A stretch of 64,000 nt of DNA from Streptomyces deccanensis (GTDB lineage Bacteria; Actinomycetota; Actinomycetes; Streptomycetales; Streptomycetaceae). Under the pieces are notes generated by a model, which worked only from the letters and a program-made list of their open reading frames with translations, did no database searches and was not told the origin of the DNA. Shown piece after piece: positions 9,128 through 17,827 of the stretch (position 1 is the first letter of the stretch; the number at the start of each line of letters is the position of its first letter). The position numbers and the translations under genes were made by a program. The stretch covers positions 5,766,001 to 5,830,000 of the forward strand of contig NZ_CP092431.1 of NCBI RefSeq assembly GCF_022385335.1. The letters run 5' to 3'.

Positions 9128-9311
9128 CCAGCTGCAGTGGTTCAAGTCGAGTCACAGCGACTCGGAGGGCGGGAACTGCGTCGAAGTCGCTTTCCAGCGT
9201 CAACAGTTGACTGTCTGGATACGCGACACGAAGAACCCCACCGGCCCGACTCTCACCCTCCCCGCCCCCGCCTGGGCCGCCTTCATCGCCGCAGGTCAGC
9301 CCGGAGCTTGA
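9120..9311 (+). CDS. DUF397 domain protein
   Basis: A 63-aa protein. It has the family signature WFKSSHSDSEGGNCVEVA near the N-terminus, then VWIRDTKNP and a Trp-containing end (PAWAAFIAAG). DUF397 proteins are small partners encoded directly after XRE/DUF5753 regulators and are thought to bind and modulate them. The ATG lies inside the regulator's last codons, which indicates coupled translation. Confidence 0.93.
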   Translation: MSDQLQWFKSSHSDSEGGNCVEVAFQRQQLTVWIRDTKNPTGPTLTLPAPAWAAFIAAGQPGA

Positions 9312-9524
9312 GCCCCGGGACCCGAGCTCTTCCAAAAGGGTGACGTTCCGTGATCGACTCGCTTCGGAACGTAAAGCCGCTCTAGGTTCGCGGCATCTGA
9401 CCACATAGATCGGCCCCGGCCGGTGCGCCAACACCAGTGCCAGGGCCTAGACCTACGGATCGAAAGCGACTCGATCGTGGCTTACGCCCAGCCTAGTGCT
9501 GCCCTGCCTTCCCCGTCCCACCCG

Positions 9525-10550
9525 ATGGCCAAGACGGGTTACGGAAAACGCTCCGTGGGTGACGAAGACCCGTACGCGGACCCGAACTTCGCACACCTGA
9601 GCCCCCGCGACGCCGAGATCGCCGTCTTCATCGACCACCTTGAGGACGGCCACGCCATGGGCCACAAGGTGATCGCGGCAGAACACCCTCACTACGGCCA
9701 GCAAGCCGTGCGTACGTCGGCGGGCCGCCTCGTGCGCGCCGGGCATCTGCGCTGGATCAAGGAGCACATCACCATCGAGGAAGGCTCCATGCGGTGGGTG
9801 ACGCGGACGTACTGGTCGCGCACGCCCAGGTCCGTGGAGTGGTGGGCGGAGTTCGCGCGGAAGCGCGACGGCAGGGACGTGACGGAGCACTACCAGTCGG
9901 GGCTGGCCCGGGTCGAGGAGGGCGAGCCCGCCGACGAGATGACGGAAGAGCCGACCTCGACCCTGACCCCGGCCCCGACTCCGAGTACCGCCCCGAGCCC
10001 GGCTCCGGGGGACGCGCCCAGCACCGCGTACCAGACCCTCGCCGACATCCGTTCCGTCGATCCCCGTATGCCGCTGTCCGAAGCCGATTGCCACTCCCTC
10101 GAATCCCTGGTCACGCAGTGGCTGTCGCGGGGTGCGACGCCGCAGGACGTCACCACGGCGCTGACCGACGGGTTGCCGTCGGAAGTCACCAACCCGGGCG
10201 GATTCGCCCGCAAACGATTGGAGCAGAAGATGCCCCCGACCCCGTCGCCGCGTCCCAAGAAGGCCAAGCTGCGACAGAAGGCGGCCCGGCGCGCTCATGT
10301 GACCCGCGTGATCATGGCCTGTGGTCTCTGCGACGCGGACGAGCGGACCGTCGAGATCGTGCACGGGCTGTGCCCCGAGTGTCTTGCCGAGATCGAGGCG
10401 GACGGGCCGATGCCGTTGCACACGCCGGTCCCGGACACCTTCCTCCCCGCCCCGCGTGCCGGTGGCCTGCCCGGCGCCGACGAGGTCGTGGACGTCACGG
10501 CCCGGGTGGACGAGCTGCGCCGGGCGGGCCGTCTGGGGCGCTGGAAGTGA
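9525..10550 (+). CDS. Winged-helix-like Streptomyces protein with a CxxC...CxxC knuckle
   Basis: A 341-aa protein from ATG 9525. An N-terminal winged-helix-like domain (LSPRDAEIAVFIDHLEDGHAM, then VRTSAGRLVRAGHLRWIKE) ends with WVTRTYWSRT. A Thr/Pro linker and a helical domain follow. Near the C-terminus is a zinc-knuckle pattern (ACGLCDADERTVEIVHGLC with PEC: C-x2-C and C-x2-C). The family is common in Streptomyces. DNA binding is inferred from the wing-like fold, and the target is unknown. No Shine-Dalgarno sequence is obvious before 9525, and upstream in-frame GTG codons exist (the frame opens at 9423), so the start is uncertain. Confidence 0.75.
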   Translation: MAKTGYGKRSVGDEDPYADPNFAHLSPRDAEIAVFIDHLEDGHAMGHKVIAAEHPHYGQQAVRTSAGRLVRAGHLRWIKEHITIEEGSMRWVTRTYWSRTPRSVEWWAEFARKRDGRDVTEHYQSGLARVEEGEPADEMTEEPTSTLTPAPTPSTAPSPAPGDAPSTAYQTLADIRSVDPRMPLSEADCHSLESLVTQWLSRGATPQDVTTALTDGLPSEVTNPGGFARKRLEQKMPPTPSPRPKKAKLRQKAARRAHVTRVIMACGLCDADERTVEIVHGLCPECLAEIEADGPMPLHTPVPDTFLPAPRAGGLPGADEVVDVTARVDELRRAGRLGRWK

Positions 10551-10650
10551 TGCCCCGGAGGGATCTCGCCGGCGACCCGGCGGACGGGAGGGGCGTATGA
10601 GCGTCCAGGACGTGCCGGTCAGGGCACCATGGAGTCGAGGAGGCGACGCC

Positions 10651-11229
10651 ATGACCCCCAGGACCGAGCACCGGCCGCAGATGTCCGTCGAGGAGTTCGA
10701 GGAACTGGAGCGCCATGCCCCGGAGACCGTGTGGCTGGAGTTCATCAACGGAAAGGTCGTGGTCAAGCCCATGGCGGACGGCAACCATCGCGAGATGATC
10801 GCGTGGCTGCAACGGGTGTGCATGCAGCATCGCCCTGACCTGTGGCTCCACGCGGAGAGCGGGCTGAAGACGGAGCGTTACCGCAAGGGGCGTGCTCGCG
10901 CGGACGGCGTTCTCGTGCCGGTGGGTGGTCTCAAAGGGCATGGGGAGTGGTCGGAGAGCGCCGGTGCCCTGATGGCGGTGGAGGTCACGTCGTACGACTC
11001 CGACACGAACCAGCGGGACAGGATCGAGAAGCCCGACGGCTACGCCGCCGCGGGCATCCCCGTCTACCTCCTCATCGACCGCGACGACGGCACGGTCGTC
11101 GTGTTCAACCAGCCGGAGGGCGGGCGCTACCGGCACGAGGAGAAGTTCGCCTTCGGCGCCACGGTCAAGCTGCCCGACCCGGTGAACATCACCTTGGACA
11201 CCGAGCACCTCAAGGAGTACGTGGACTGA
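10651..11229 (+). CDS. Uma2 family (DUF820) putative nuclease
   Basis: A 192-aa protein from ATG 10651, chosen because GAGGAGG lies 7 bases upstream. An in-frame ATG at 10597 would add 18 residues. It has the Uma2 pattern of a PD-(D/E)XK-like fold: SVEEFEELERH and WLEFINGKVVVKP at the start, RADGVLVPVG carrying the metal-binding Asp, and LMAVEVTSYDSD with the Glu. It ends with YAAAGIPVYLLIDRDDGTV. The family is widespread in Streptomyces and cyanobacteria in many paralogues; nuclease activity is predicted, not proven. The STAND gene follows 51 bases downstream. Confidence 0.85.
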   Translation: MTPRTEHRPQMSVEEFEELERHAPETVWLEFINGKVVVKPMADGNHREMIAWLQRVCMQHRPDLWLHAESGLKTERYRKGRARADGVLVPVGGLKGHGEWSESAGALMAVEVTSYDSDTNQRDRIEKPDGYAAAGIPVYLLIDRDDGTVVVFNQPEGGRYRHEEKFAFGATVKLPDPVNITLDTEHLKEYVD

Positions 11230-11280
11230 CCGCCTCCCCGCCATGATGGGACTCACGGTCGTGCGGGAGGGGGACGAACG

Positions 11281-13353
11281 GTGAGAGGCGCGTCGGCGGG
11301 GGACGAGGCGTCCGGCGGGCCTTCGGTGGAGGCGTCCGGGGAGCGGGCCGTCGCGGCAGGACGGGATATCCGGCAGGTGGCCACCGGTGATTTCGCCACC
11401 CAGGTCCAGGTCGAACAGGGCACCGTACTGCCCGCCGAGGCGCTCACGGTCGGGGATGTGACGTGGCCCGTGAGATATCTGCCTGGGCGGACCGGGCATT
11501 TCGTGGGGCGGGAGCGTGAACTCGCGCTGTTGGACGAGGCGTTCGAGGCGCCCGGCGGGGTCGTGGTGCACGCCGTGCACGGCCTCGGCGGGGTCGGGAA
11601 GTCGACGCTGGCGGCACGGTGGGCCGCCGGACGGGGCGCCGACGTCAACCCCGTCTGGTGGATCGGCGCCGAGTCCCGGGCCCAACTGGACGCGGGGCTC
11701 GCCGATCTCGGCCGGGCCCTGACACCCGCGCTGGCCGGCACCCTCCCCGAGGCGGCCCTCCGGGAACGTACGCTCCAGTGGCTCTCCGCCCACGACGGCT
11801 GGCTCCTCGTCCTGGACAACGTCGACGACCCCGCCGACATCGAACCCCTGCTCGCGAGGGCGGCGAACGGCCGGTTCCTTGTCACCACCCGGCGGGGAAG
11901 CGCGAGTTGGCGCGGGATCGCGCACACCCTGGATCTGGATGTCCTCGCACGCGACGAAGCCGTCGAACTGTTCACGACGATCTACGACGGTCCGACGGAC
12001 GGTGTCGAAGAACTCTGCGCCGAGCTGGGGCGGCTGCCCCTGGCCATCGACCAGGCCGCCGCGTACTGCCGCGAGGCGTGTGTCTCCCCGCGCGAGTATC
12101 TCGGTCTGGTCACACGCTGTCCGGCCGACATGTACGCCGTGGGCGCGGAGGGCGGTGACGCGGAGCGGACGGTCGCGAGGGTGTGGCAGATCACCCTGGA
12201 CCGGCTGGCCGACACCCGTGCCGCCAAGGGCATCCTGCGGACGATCGCCTGGTGTGGGCAGGACATCCCGCGGGCCTATCTGAACGGGCTCGCTGATCCC
12301 GTCGAGCTGACCGAAGGCCTGCGGCGACTCGCCGCCTACAGCATGATCAGGCTGCATGGTGACCTGATCTCCGTCCATCGTCTGGTCCAGGCGGTGTCCC
12401 GCTCCGCGGAGCCCGAGCATGCCATGGGCATCCGCAACTTCGTCGTCCGGTTGCTTCAGCGGGTACGGCCGAAGGACACGATCTGGGGCGAGGCGGCACA
12501 AGTCTGGGTCACGCACGTCGAGGCGATGGCGAGTTATGCGTCACCGGGCTCAGAAACCGAGGAACTGGCCATGCTCTTCATGCATGCCGGGGCGCATCTG
12601 GCGAGGACCGATCCGCTGCGCGCCACGGCGTTGGGCGAGCGAGGCGCCACCATCCTGGAGCGTCATGGGACGGACGACTTCGAGGCCGCCCGCACCGTCC
12701 GTCATACCAAGATTCTGGCGCACCTGATGAGTGGTGAGCACGGGCAGGCCGTTCCGATGCTGGAGCAGGATCTCGGGAACGCCGTCGACCAGTTCGGCGC
12801 GAGTGACGTACGTGCGCTGAGACTGCGTGACGCGCTCGTGCTCGCGCTGTCGGAAGTGGACTCCGCCAAGGCAGAAGCGCTGGCCCGTGAGAACGTCGAG
12901 TTGGGTGCGTCGGCGCTGGCTTCCGACGACCCCATGCTGTTCCGCCTTCGACTGAGGCTGACCATGCTGACCTGTACGGCTCCGGATCCTTCCGCGGTCG
13001 AGGCACTGCTCGCCGAAGCCGCCGAGGTGCTGGACGAAGACGACCCCGATGTCTCGTTCCTCGAACGGTGGCGTCTCCGTACGCTGCTGGCCGCCGGAGA
13101 AGGAGCGGGCGCCCTTGAACTGGCAGAGCGACTGGTTGTGTCGCATCGGAAAGTCCTGGGTGGTCTGGACCCCGTCACCTTGGACCTCCGGGTGGTGCAC
13201 GTCAACCTCGTGTCGCACGTCGGCGAGAAGACCCGCGCGATGAAGCTGTTCTCGGAGCTCATGGAAGAGTGCCTGGAGGCCGCAGAAGGTGATCGGCAGG
13301 ATGGGCGCCCGCTTCAGTACGCAATGGAGCGTTTTGGCATGATCAAGAAGTGA
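11281..13353 (+). CDS. NB-ARC (STAND) ATPase with TPR-like C-terminus and glycine-rich N-terminal motif
   Basis: A 690-aa protein from GTG 11281 behind GGGAGGGGGA. Residues about 18-40 hold a glycine-rich motif (ASGERAVAAGRDIRQVATGD) that resembles the repeats in the small membrane protein at 5335. VGRERE at about 75 precedes the P-loop GLGGVGKST (101-109). WLLVLDNVDD is Walker B, FLVTTRR the sensor, and RLPLAIDQAAAYC the conserved GLPLA-type box. Residues about 400-690 are helical repeats of TPR type. The architecture is that of bacterial NLR-like proteins used in signalling or phage defence. No catalytic effector is fused, so an effector would have to act in trans. Confidence 0.85.
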   Translation: MRGASAGDEASGGPSVEASGERAVAAGRDIRQVATGDFATQVQVEQGTVLPAEALTVGDVTWPVRYLPGRTGHFVGRERELALLDEAFEAPGGVVVHAVHGLGGVGKSTLAARWAAGRGADVNPVWWIGAESRAQLDAGLADLGRALTPALAGTLPEAALRERTLQWLSAHDGWLLVLDNVDDPADIEPLLARAANGRFLVTTRRGSASWRGIAHTLDLDVLARDEAVELFTTIYDGPTDGVEELCAELGRLPLAIDQAAAYCREACVSPREYLGLVTRCPADMYAVGAEGGDAERTVARVWQITLDRLADTRAAKGILRTIAWCGQDIPRAYLNGLADPVELTEGLRRLAAYSMIRLHGDLISVHRLVQAVSRSAEPEHAMGIRNFVVRLLQRVRPKDTIWGEAAQVWVTHVEAMASYASPGSETEELAMLFMHAGAHLARTDPLRATALGERGATILERHGTDDFEAARTVRHTKILAHLMSGEHGQAVPMLEQDLGNAVDQFGASDVRALRLRDALVLALSEVDSAKAEALARENVELGASALASDDPMLFRLRLRLTMLTCTAPDPSAVEALLAEAAEVLDEDDPDVSFLERWRLRTLLAAGEGAGALELAERLVVSHRKVLGGLDPVTLDLRVVHVNLVSHVGEKTRAMKLFSELMEECLEAAEGDRQDGRPLQYAMERFGMIKK

Positions 13354-13505
13354 TCGCCTGGTCTCTCTCCGTGAATTGTCCGCTCCTTGCACCGGCCCTG
13401 TACGTCCGCTGCACAGCCCCTAACCGGCGTCGCGCGAATCTTGAGTCACTTCCACCGCACAGGAAGCGGAGGCAGTAACACCCCACACTCGCACGGGAGA
13501 TCGCG

Positions 13506-14006
13506 ATGACCCGCAAGAACCGGATACGCGCCGCCATCGTCACCGCCACCGCTCTGGTCACCGCCGGCACGGTCACCGCCGGTGTCAGCATGGCCGGGGC
13601 CGAGGCCGCGCCGAAGAAGCCCTCCAAGAAGGAGATCGCGGCGCTCTTCGACGGCTGGAACAAGGCGCTGCAGACCGGCAGTTCCAAGAAGGTCGCGGAC
13701 CGGTACGCGAAGGACGCGGTCCTCCTGCCGACCGTCTCCAACAAGATCCGCACGGACCGCGCGGGCCTCGTCGACTACTTCGACCACTTCCTGAAGAACA
13801 AGCCGGTCGGCACGAAGACCAAGACGATCATCAACGTCCTGGACAGCAACTCCGCGATCGACACGGGCTCGTACTACTTCATCCTCACCGACCCGAAGAC
13901 CGGCGAGAAGAAGCGCGTCGACGCCCGCTACACCTACGAGTACGAGAAGCGGAACGGCGTGTGGAAGATCGTGAACCACCACTCGTCGGCGATGCCCGAG
14001 GGCTGA
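13506..14006 (+). CDS. Secreted SnoaL/DUF4440-like protein
   Basis: A 166-aa protein from ATG 13506 with GGGAGATCGCG upstream. A signal peptide (MTRKNRIRAAIVTATALVTA, cleavage near AEA-AP at about 35) precedes a cystatin-like NTF2/SnoaL fold. That fold has ALFDGWNKALQTG, VADRYAKDAVLLPTVSNKI and YEKRNGVWKIVNHHSSAMP. Similar domains occur in the CaMKII association domain family and in SgcJ-type proteins. The function of exported versions is unknown. It is monocistronic and converges with the histidine kinase gene. Confidence 0.85.
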   Translation: MTRKNRIRAAIVTATALVTAGTVTAGVSMAGAEAAPKKPSKKEIAALFDGWNKALQTGSSKKVADRYAKDAVLLPTVSNKIRTDRAGLVDYFDHFLKNKPVGTKTKTIINVLDSNSAIDTGSYYFILTDPKTGEKKRVDARYTYEYEKRNGVWKIVNHHSSAMPEG

Positions 14007-14085
14007 TCAGCAGCCATCCCCAGTCGTGGCTGGGCCACACCCCCCGGCCCAGCCACCCCGAGGCCGGCTGAGCCATCCCCCCGGC

Positions 14086-15474
14086 TCAGCCACCCCCGTG
14101 CCGCGCCGCGCGCAGCGTGAGCGCGACGCACAACCCGCCCCCGGGCGCGTCCTTGAGGGCCACGGTCCCGTTGTCGTCGGTGACGAGTTGCTTGACGACG
14201 GCGAGGCCGAGGCCCGACCCGGACTTCCCGGTGAGGCCCTGACCGCGCCAGAAGCGGTCGAAGGCGCGGGACTTCTCGGCGTCCGACATACCGGGCCCCT
14301 CGTCCAGCACCGACAGCACCACCTCGTCGCCCCGGGTCTCCACCGAGACCGTGATCGTCGCACCGTCCGGCGAGACCTCCAGGGCGTTGGAGAGCACGTT
14401 GTCCAGGACCTGGTCCAGATGACCGGGACTGGCCAGCACAAGCGGCCGGCCGTCGGCACTCCCCCTGAGCGTGATGGTGACTCCGCGCTCGTCGGCGGCC
14501 GGTCTCCACACATCCAGGCGCTCCTGGATGACGTCCCGCAGGGACAGCGGTTCCGCCGCCGTCACCTTCGCCTCGGCCCGCGCCAGCACCAGCAGACCGT
14601 TGACCAGCCGGCTCATCCGGACCACCTCGGCGGTCGCCTGCTCCACGTCCTCCCGGACGAATTCGTCGTCCACCCCGTCCGCGATGTTGTCCAGCGACAG
14701 CCGCAACGCCGTGAGAGGCGTGCGGAGTTGGTGGGAGGCGTCGGCGACGAAGATGCGCTGCGAGGCGATCAGCGTGTCCAGCCGTTCGCCCGCCTGGTTC
14801 AGCGTGCGCGCCAGGGTCTGCGTCTCCTGGGGACCGGTGACAGGGGAGCGGGCCGTCAGGTCGCCGTCGCTCATCTTGCTCGCCATCTCGTTGAGCTGGC
14901 GGAGCGGGGCGGTCAGACGTCGGGCGGCGAAGACGCCGATGCCCGCGGCGGCCAGGAGCACCAGGACGGCCAGCGCCGCCCGGAAGCCCCAGATCGTCCA
15001 GAGGCGGTAGGTGAGATGGTCGGTCGAGAACACGATCCGTACGGCGCCGACGACCTTGTCCGTCTCCGTCTTCCCGTCCGCCGAGCGCTCGAACGCGGGG
15101 ACGGTGACCACCAGGTTCTCGCCCCAGATGAAGTCGGAGCCCCAGTCGACGGTGATCTCGCCGCGCTCCAGGGCCCTGGCCAGCGCCGCGTCCGCCGTCG
15201 GTTCCTTCAGCCTGTCCGGCGCACACCTGTCGGTCGCGGTGACCTCGACCTTCTCCTCGTCGGCCGGGTAAGCCCCGGCCAGCTGCGCCAACGCCTCGCA
15301 GGAGGCGGTGTCGCCCACACCCAGCAGCCGGGCCATCGTCTTGGCCTCGCGCTGGACGGCCTCGCTGGTGTCGTCCCGCAGTTGGTCCGTGAGCGTGAAC
15401 GCCACGGGCACGGTGAACAGGGCGATCGCCACAGCCACGAGGAGCACGTAGCTGCGGATGAGCTGACGGATCAT
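14086..15474 (-). CDS. Sensor histidine kinase
   Basis: A 462-aa protein. TM1 spans about residues 9-28, an extracytoplasmic sensor with three cysteines spans about 30-158, and TM2 spans about 160-184. A HAMP domain follows to about 240. The H-box is FVADASHQLRTPLTALRLS (His248). The ATPase domain has NVLSNALEVSP (N-box), LDEGPGMS and GSGLGLAVVKQL. The ATG overlaps the response regulator stop by 4 bases, so the two are coupled. The signal is unknown. The cysteines in the sensor (ASCEALAQL, DRCAPD) could form a disulfide. Confidence 0.93.
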   Translation of the reverse strand: MIRQLIRSYVLLVAVAIALFTVPVAFTLTDQLRDDTSEAVQREAKTMARLLGVGDTASCEALAQLAGAYPADEEKVEVTATDRCAPDRLKEPTADAALARALERGEITVDWGSDFIWGENLVVTVPAFERSADGKTETDKVVGAVRIVFSTDHLTYRLWTIWGFRAALAVLVLLAAAGIGVFAARRLTAPLRQLNEMASKMSDGDLTARSPVTGPQETQTLARTLNQAGERLDTLIASQRIFVADASHQLRTPLTALRLSLDNIADGVDDEFVREDVEQATAEVVRMSRLVNGLLVLARAEAKVTAAEPLSLRDVIQERLDVWRPAADERGVTITLRGSADGRPLVLASPGHLDQVLDNVLSNALEVSPDGATITVSVETRGDEVVLSVLDEGPGMSDAEKSRAFDRFWRGQGLTGKSGSGLGLAVVKQLVTDDNGTVALKDAPGGGLCVALTLRAARHGGG

Positions 15475-16190
15475 GACGTGCCCGAGCCCTCACTGCCGAC
15501 GGCACCCGCGCCCTCGTTCACGATGAGCCGGAACCCCACTCCCCGCACCGCCTCGATGGTGATCGCCCCGGCGAGCTTGCGCCGCAGCGCGGCCACATGG
15601 ACGTCGAGCGTCTTCGTCGGGCCGAACCAGTTCGCGTCCCAGACCGCCTCCATGATCTGCTCCCGCGACATCAGGGCGCCGGGCTCCTCGGTGAGGAAGG
15701 CGAGGAGGTCGTACTCCTTGGGCGCGAGCGCCACCTCCGTACCGTCGAGGTGGACGCGCGCGGCCTTGCGGTCGACGGTCAGGTGGGGGCCGTAGCGGTC
15801 GGGGCCGGCCGGGGGCGCGTCGGCGGCGCGCGGCTGGACGCGGCGCATCACCGCCCTTATCCGGGCGATCACCTCGCGGACGCCGAACGGCTTGGAGACG
15901 TAGTCGTCGGCGCCCAGCTCCAGGCCGACCACCCGGTCCGTCTCGTCGCTGCGGGCGCTGATCACGATGATCGGCACCTGGCTGCGGTCCCGCAGCGCCT
16001 TGCAGACGTCGAGGCCGTCGGTGTCGGGCAGCCCGAGGTCCAGGAGGACGACGTCGTACGGGCCGTCGTACGACAGCGCCGCCCCGCCCGTGTTGACCCA
16101 CTGCACCTCGAAGCCGTATCGCAGGAGTCCTCGTCGCAGGGACTCGGCGACCGGCTCGTCGTCTTCCACCAGAAGTACGCGCACGGCCAT
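15471..16190 (-). CDS. OmpR-family response regulator
   Basis: A 239-aa protein from ATG 16190. The receiver domain begins MAVRVLLVEDDEPVAESLRR; the phospho-acceptor is Asp51 in VVLLDLGLPDTDG, and the conserved Lys lies in DDYVSKPFG. The C-terminal winged helix ends with TLDVHVAALRRKL and VRGVGFRL. It is the first gene of the two-gene operon with the kinase. A longer open frame continues upstream of 16190, but homology to receivers begins here. Confidence 0.94.
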   Translation of the reverse strand: MAVRVLLVEDDEPVAESLRRGLLRYGFEVQWVNTGGAALSYDGPYDVVLLDLGLPDTDGLDVCKALRDRSQVPIIVISARSDETDRVVGLELGADDYVSKPFGVREVIARIRAVMRRVQPRAADAPPAGPDRYGPHLTVDRKAARVHLDGTEVALAPKEYDLLAFLTEEPGALMSREQIMEAVWDANWFGPTKTLDVHVAALRRKLAGAITIEAVRGVGFRLIVNEGAGAVGSEGSGTS

Positions 16191-16515
16191 GACCTTAGTG
16201 CTTGAAAGTTGGGGTTCCGTCGCCGCGGGGCCCCACGGTGTGACCCCAGGCACTTTTGGGCGTCCGCGCCGACTGTTCGGCGGCGACCTGGGCAGGGACG
16301 TTCCCGGAGCGGTCGAGGGTCCGCGGTGAGAAGCCGGGTGAAACCGGTGGAACGCCCGGAGAAAACCCAGGTGATCAAAGGGTGAGCGGGACATCTCACC
16401 ATGCGGTACCAGGGAAGCGATATTCGACCGCTCGATAGACTGAGCCGACCGCCGCAGCACGTGTGAGCGCGTGCGCATGTGCGGATAAGGGACTGAAACG
16501 GAGCGAGGAGCGCAC
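16191..16515. other. Divergent intergenic region before ask
   Basis: The 325 bases between the response regulator and ask must carry both promoters. GGAGCGAGGAGCGCAC just before ask is its ribosome binding site. I see no riboswitch-like structure and no convincing operator. Confidence 0.4.
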
Positions 16516-17796
16516 GTGGGCCTTGTCGTGCAGAAGTACGGAGGCTCCTCCGTAGCCGATGCCGAGGGCATCAAGCGCGTCGCCAAGCGGATCGTGGAAG
16601 CGAAGAAGAACGGCCACCAGGTGGTCGTCGTCGTTTCCGCGATGGGCGACACGACGGACGAGCTGATCGATCTCGCCGAGCAGGTGTCACCCATGCCTGC
16701 CGGGCGTGAGTTCGACATGCTGCTGACCGCCGGAGAGCGTATCTCCATGGCGCTGCTGGCCATGGCGATCAAAAACCTGGGCCACGAGGCCCAGTCGTTC
16801 ACCGGCAGCCAGGCAGGCGTCATCACCGACTCGGTCCACAACAAAGCCCGGATCATCGACGTCACGCCCGGCCGCATCCGGACCGCGCTGGACGAGGGCA
16901 ACATCGCCATCGTCGCCGGTTTCCAGGGTGTCAGCGCGGACAAGAAGGACATCACCACCCTCGGCCGCGGCGGGTCGGACACGACCGCCGTCGCGCTGGC
17001 CGCCGCGCTGGACGCCGAGGTCTGTGAGATCTACACCGACGTCGACGGCGTCTTCACCGCCGACCCGCGGGTCGTGAAGAAGGCCCGGAAGATCGACTGG
17101 ATCTCCTCCGAGGACATGCTCGAACTGGCGTCGTCCGGTTCGAAGGTGCTGCTGCACCGCTGCGTCGAGTACGCCCGCCGCTACAACATCCCGATCCACG
17201 TCCGCTCGTCCTTCTCCGGACTGCCGGGCACCTGGGTCAGCAACGAGAAGCCAGAGTCGCAAGGGGACCACAAGGTGGAGCACGCCATCATCTCCGGAGT
17301 CGCCCACGACGTCTCCGAGGCCAAGGTCACGGTCGTCGGCGTCCCGGACAAGCCGGGCGAGGCCGCCGCGATCTTCCGCGCCATCGCGGACGCCGAGGTC
17401 AACATCGACATGGTGGTGCAGAACGTCTCCGCCGTGACGACCGGCCTGACGGACATCTCCTTCACCCTCCCCAAGACCGAGGGCCGCAAGGCCATCGACG
17501 CCCTGGAGAAGAACAAGGCCGGCATCGGCTTCGACTCGCTGCGCTACGACGACCAGATCGGCAAGATCTCCCTGGTCGGCGCGGGGATGAAGACCAACCC
17601 GGGCGTCACCGCCTCCTTCTTCGAGGCGCTGTCCAACGCGGGGGTGAACATCGAGCTGATCTCGACCTCCGAGATCCGTATCTCGGTCGTCACCCGCGCC
17701 GACGACGTCCCCGAGGCCGTGCGCGCCGTGCACACCGCCTTCGGGCTCGACTCCGACAGCGACGAGGCCGTCGTCTACGGGGGTACCGGGCGCTGA
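16516..17796 (+). CDS. ask: Aspartokinase
   Basis: A 426-aa protein from GTG 16516. It begins with the aspartokinase signature [19 protein letters not shown]. It continues with the kinase domain ([47 protein letters not shown]) to about residue 245 and two ACT domains to the end ([20 protein letters not shown] and [16 protein letters not shown]). It makes aspartyl phosphate for lysine, methionine, threonine and diaminopimelate. The ACT domains are the site of feedback control by lysine and threonine in relatives. asd follows 31 bases downstream. An internal start at 17275 would give a separate beta chain. Confidence 0.96.
   Translation: MGLVVQKYGGSSVADAEGIKRVAKRIVEAKKNGHQVVVVVSAMGDTTDELIDLAEQVSPMPAGREFDMLLTAGERISMALLAMAIKNLGHEAQSFTGSQAGVITDSVHNKARIIDVTPGRIRTALDEGNIAIVAGFQGVSADKKDITTLGRGGSDTTAVALAAALDAEVCEIYTDVDGVFTADPRVVKKARKIDWISSEDMLELASSGSKVLLHRCVEYARRYNIPIHVRSSFSGLPGTWVSNEKPESQGDHKVEHAIISGVAHDVSEAKVTVVGVPDKPGEAAAIFRAIADAEVNIDMVVQNVSAVTTGLTDISFTLPKTEGRKAIDALEKNKAGIGFDSLRYDDQIGKISLVGAGMKTNPGVTASFFEALSNAGVNIELISTSEIRISVVTRADDVPEAVRAVHTAFGLDSDSDEAVVYGGTGR
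17261..17277 (+). promoter_or_regulatory. Internal ribosome binding site and GTG start for the aspartokinase beta subunit
   Basis: AAGGGG at 17261-17266 lies 8 bases before an in-frame GTG at 17275. The predicted product is 173 aa and starts [20 protein letters not shown], the same place as the known internal start of corynebacterial lysC beta. It would be the ACT-only regulatory chain of an alpha2beta2 enzyme. Confidence 0.7.
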
Positions 17797-17827
17797 TGGC
17801 CCTCATCCACGGTGGCGGCGGTCGTTG

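Noticed and set aside
8315..9311. Toxin-antitoxin pair
   Set aside because: The XRE/DUF5753 plus DUF397 pair is a regulator with its partner; no toxin fold is visible.
10495..12516. A 673-codon minus-strand frame over the Uma2 and NB-ARC genes
   Set aside because: No domain is visible, it is antisense to two recognised proteins and its composition mirrors them.
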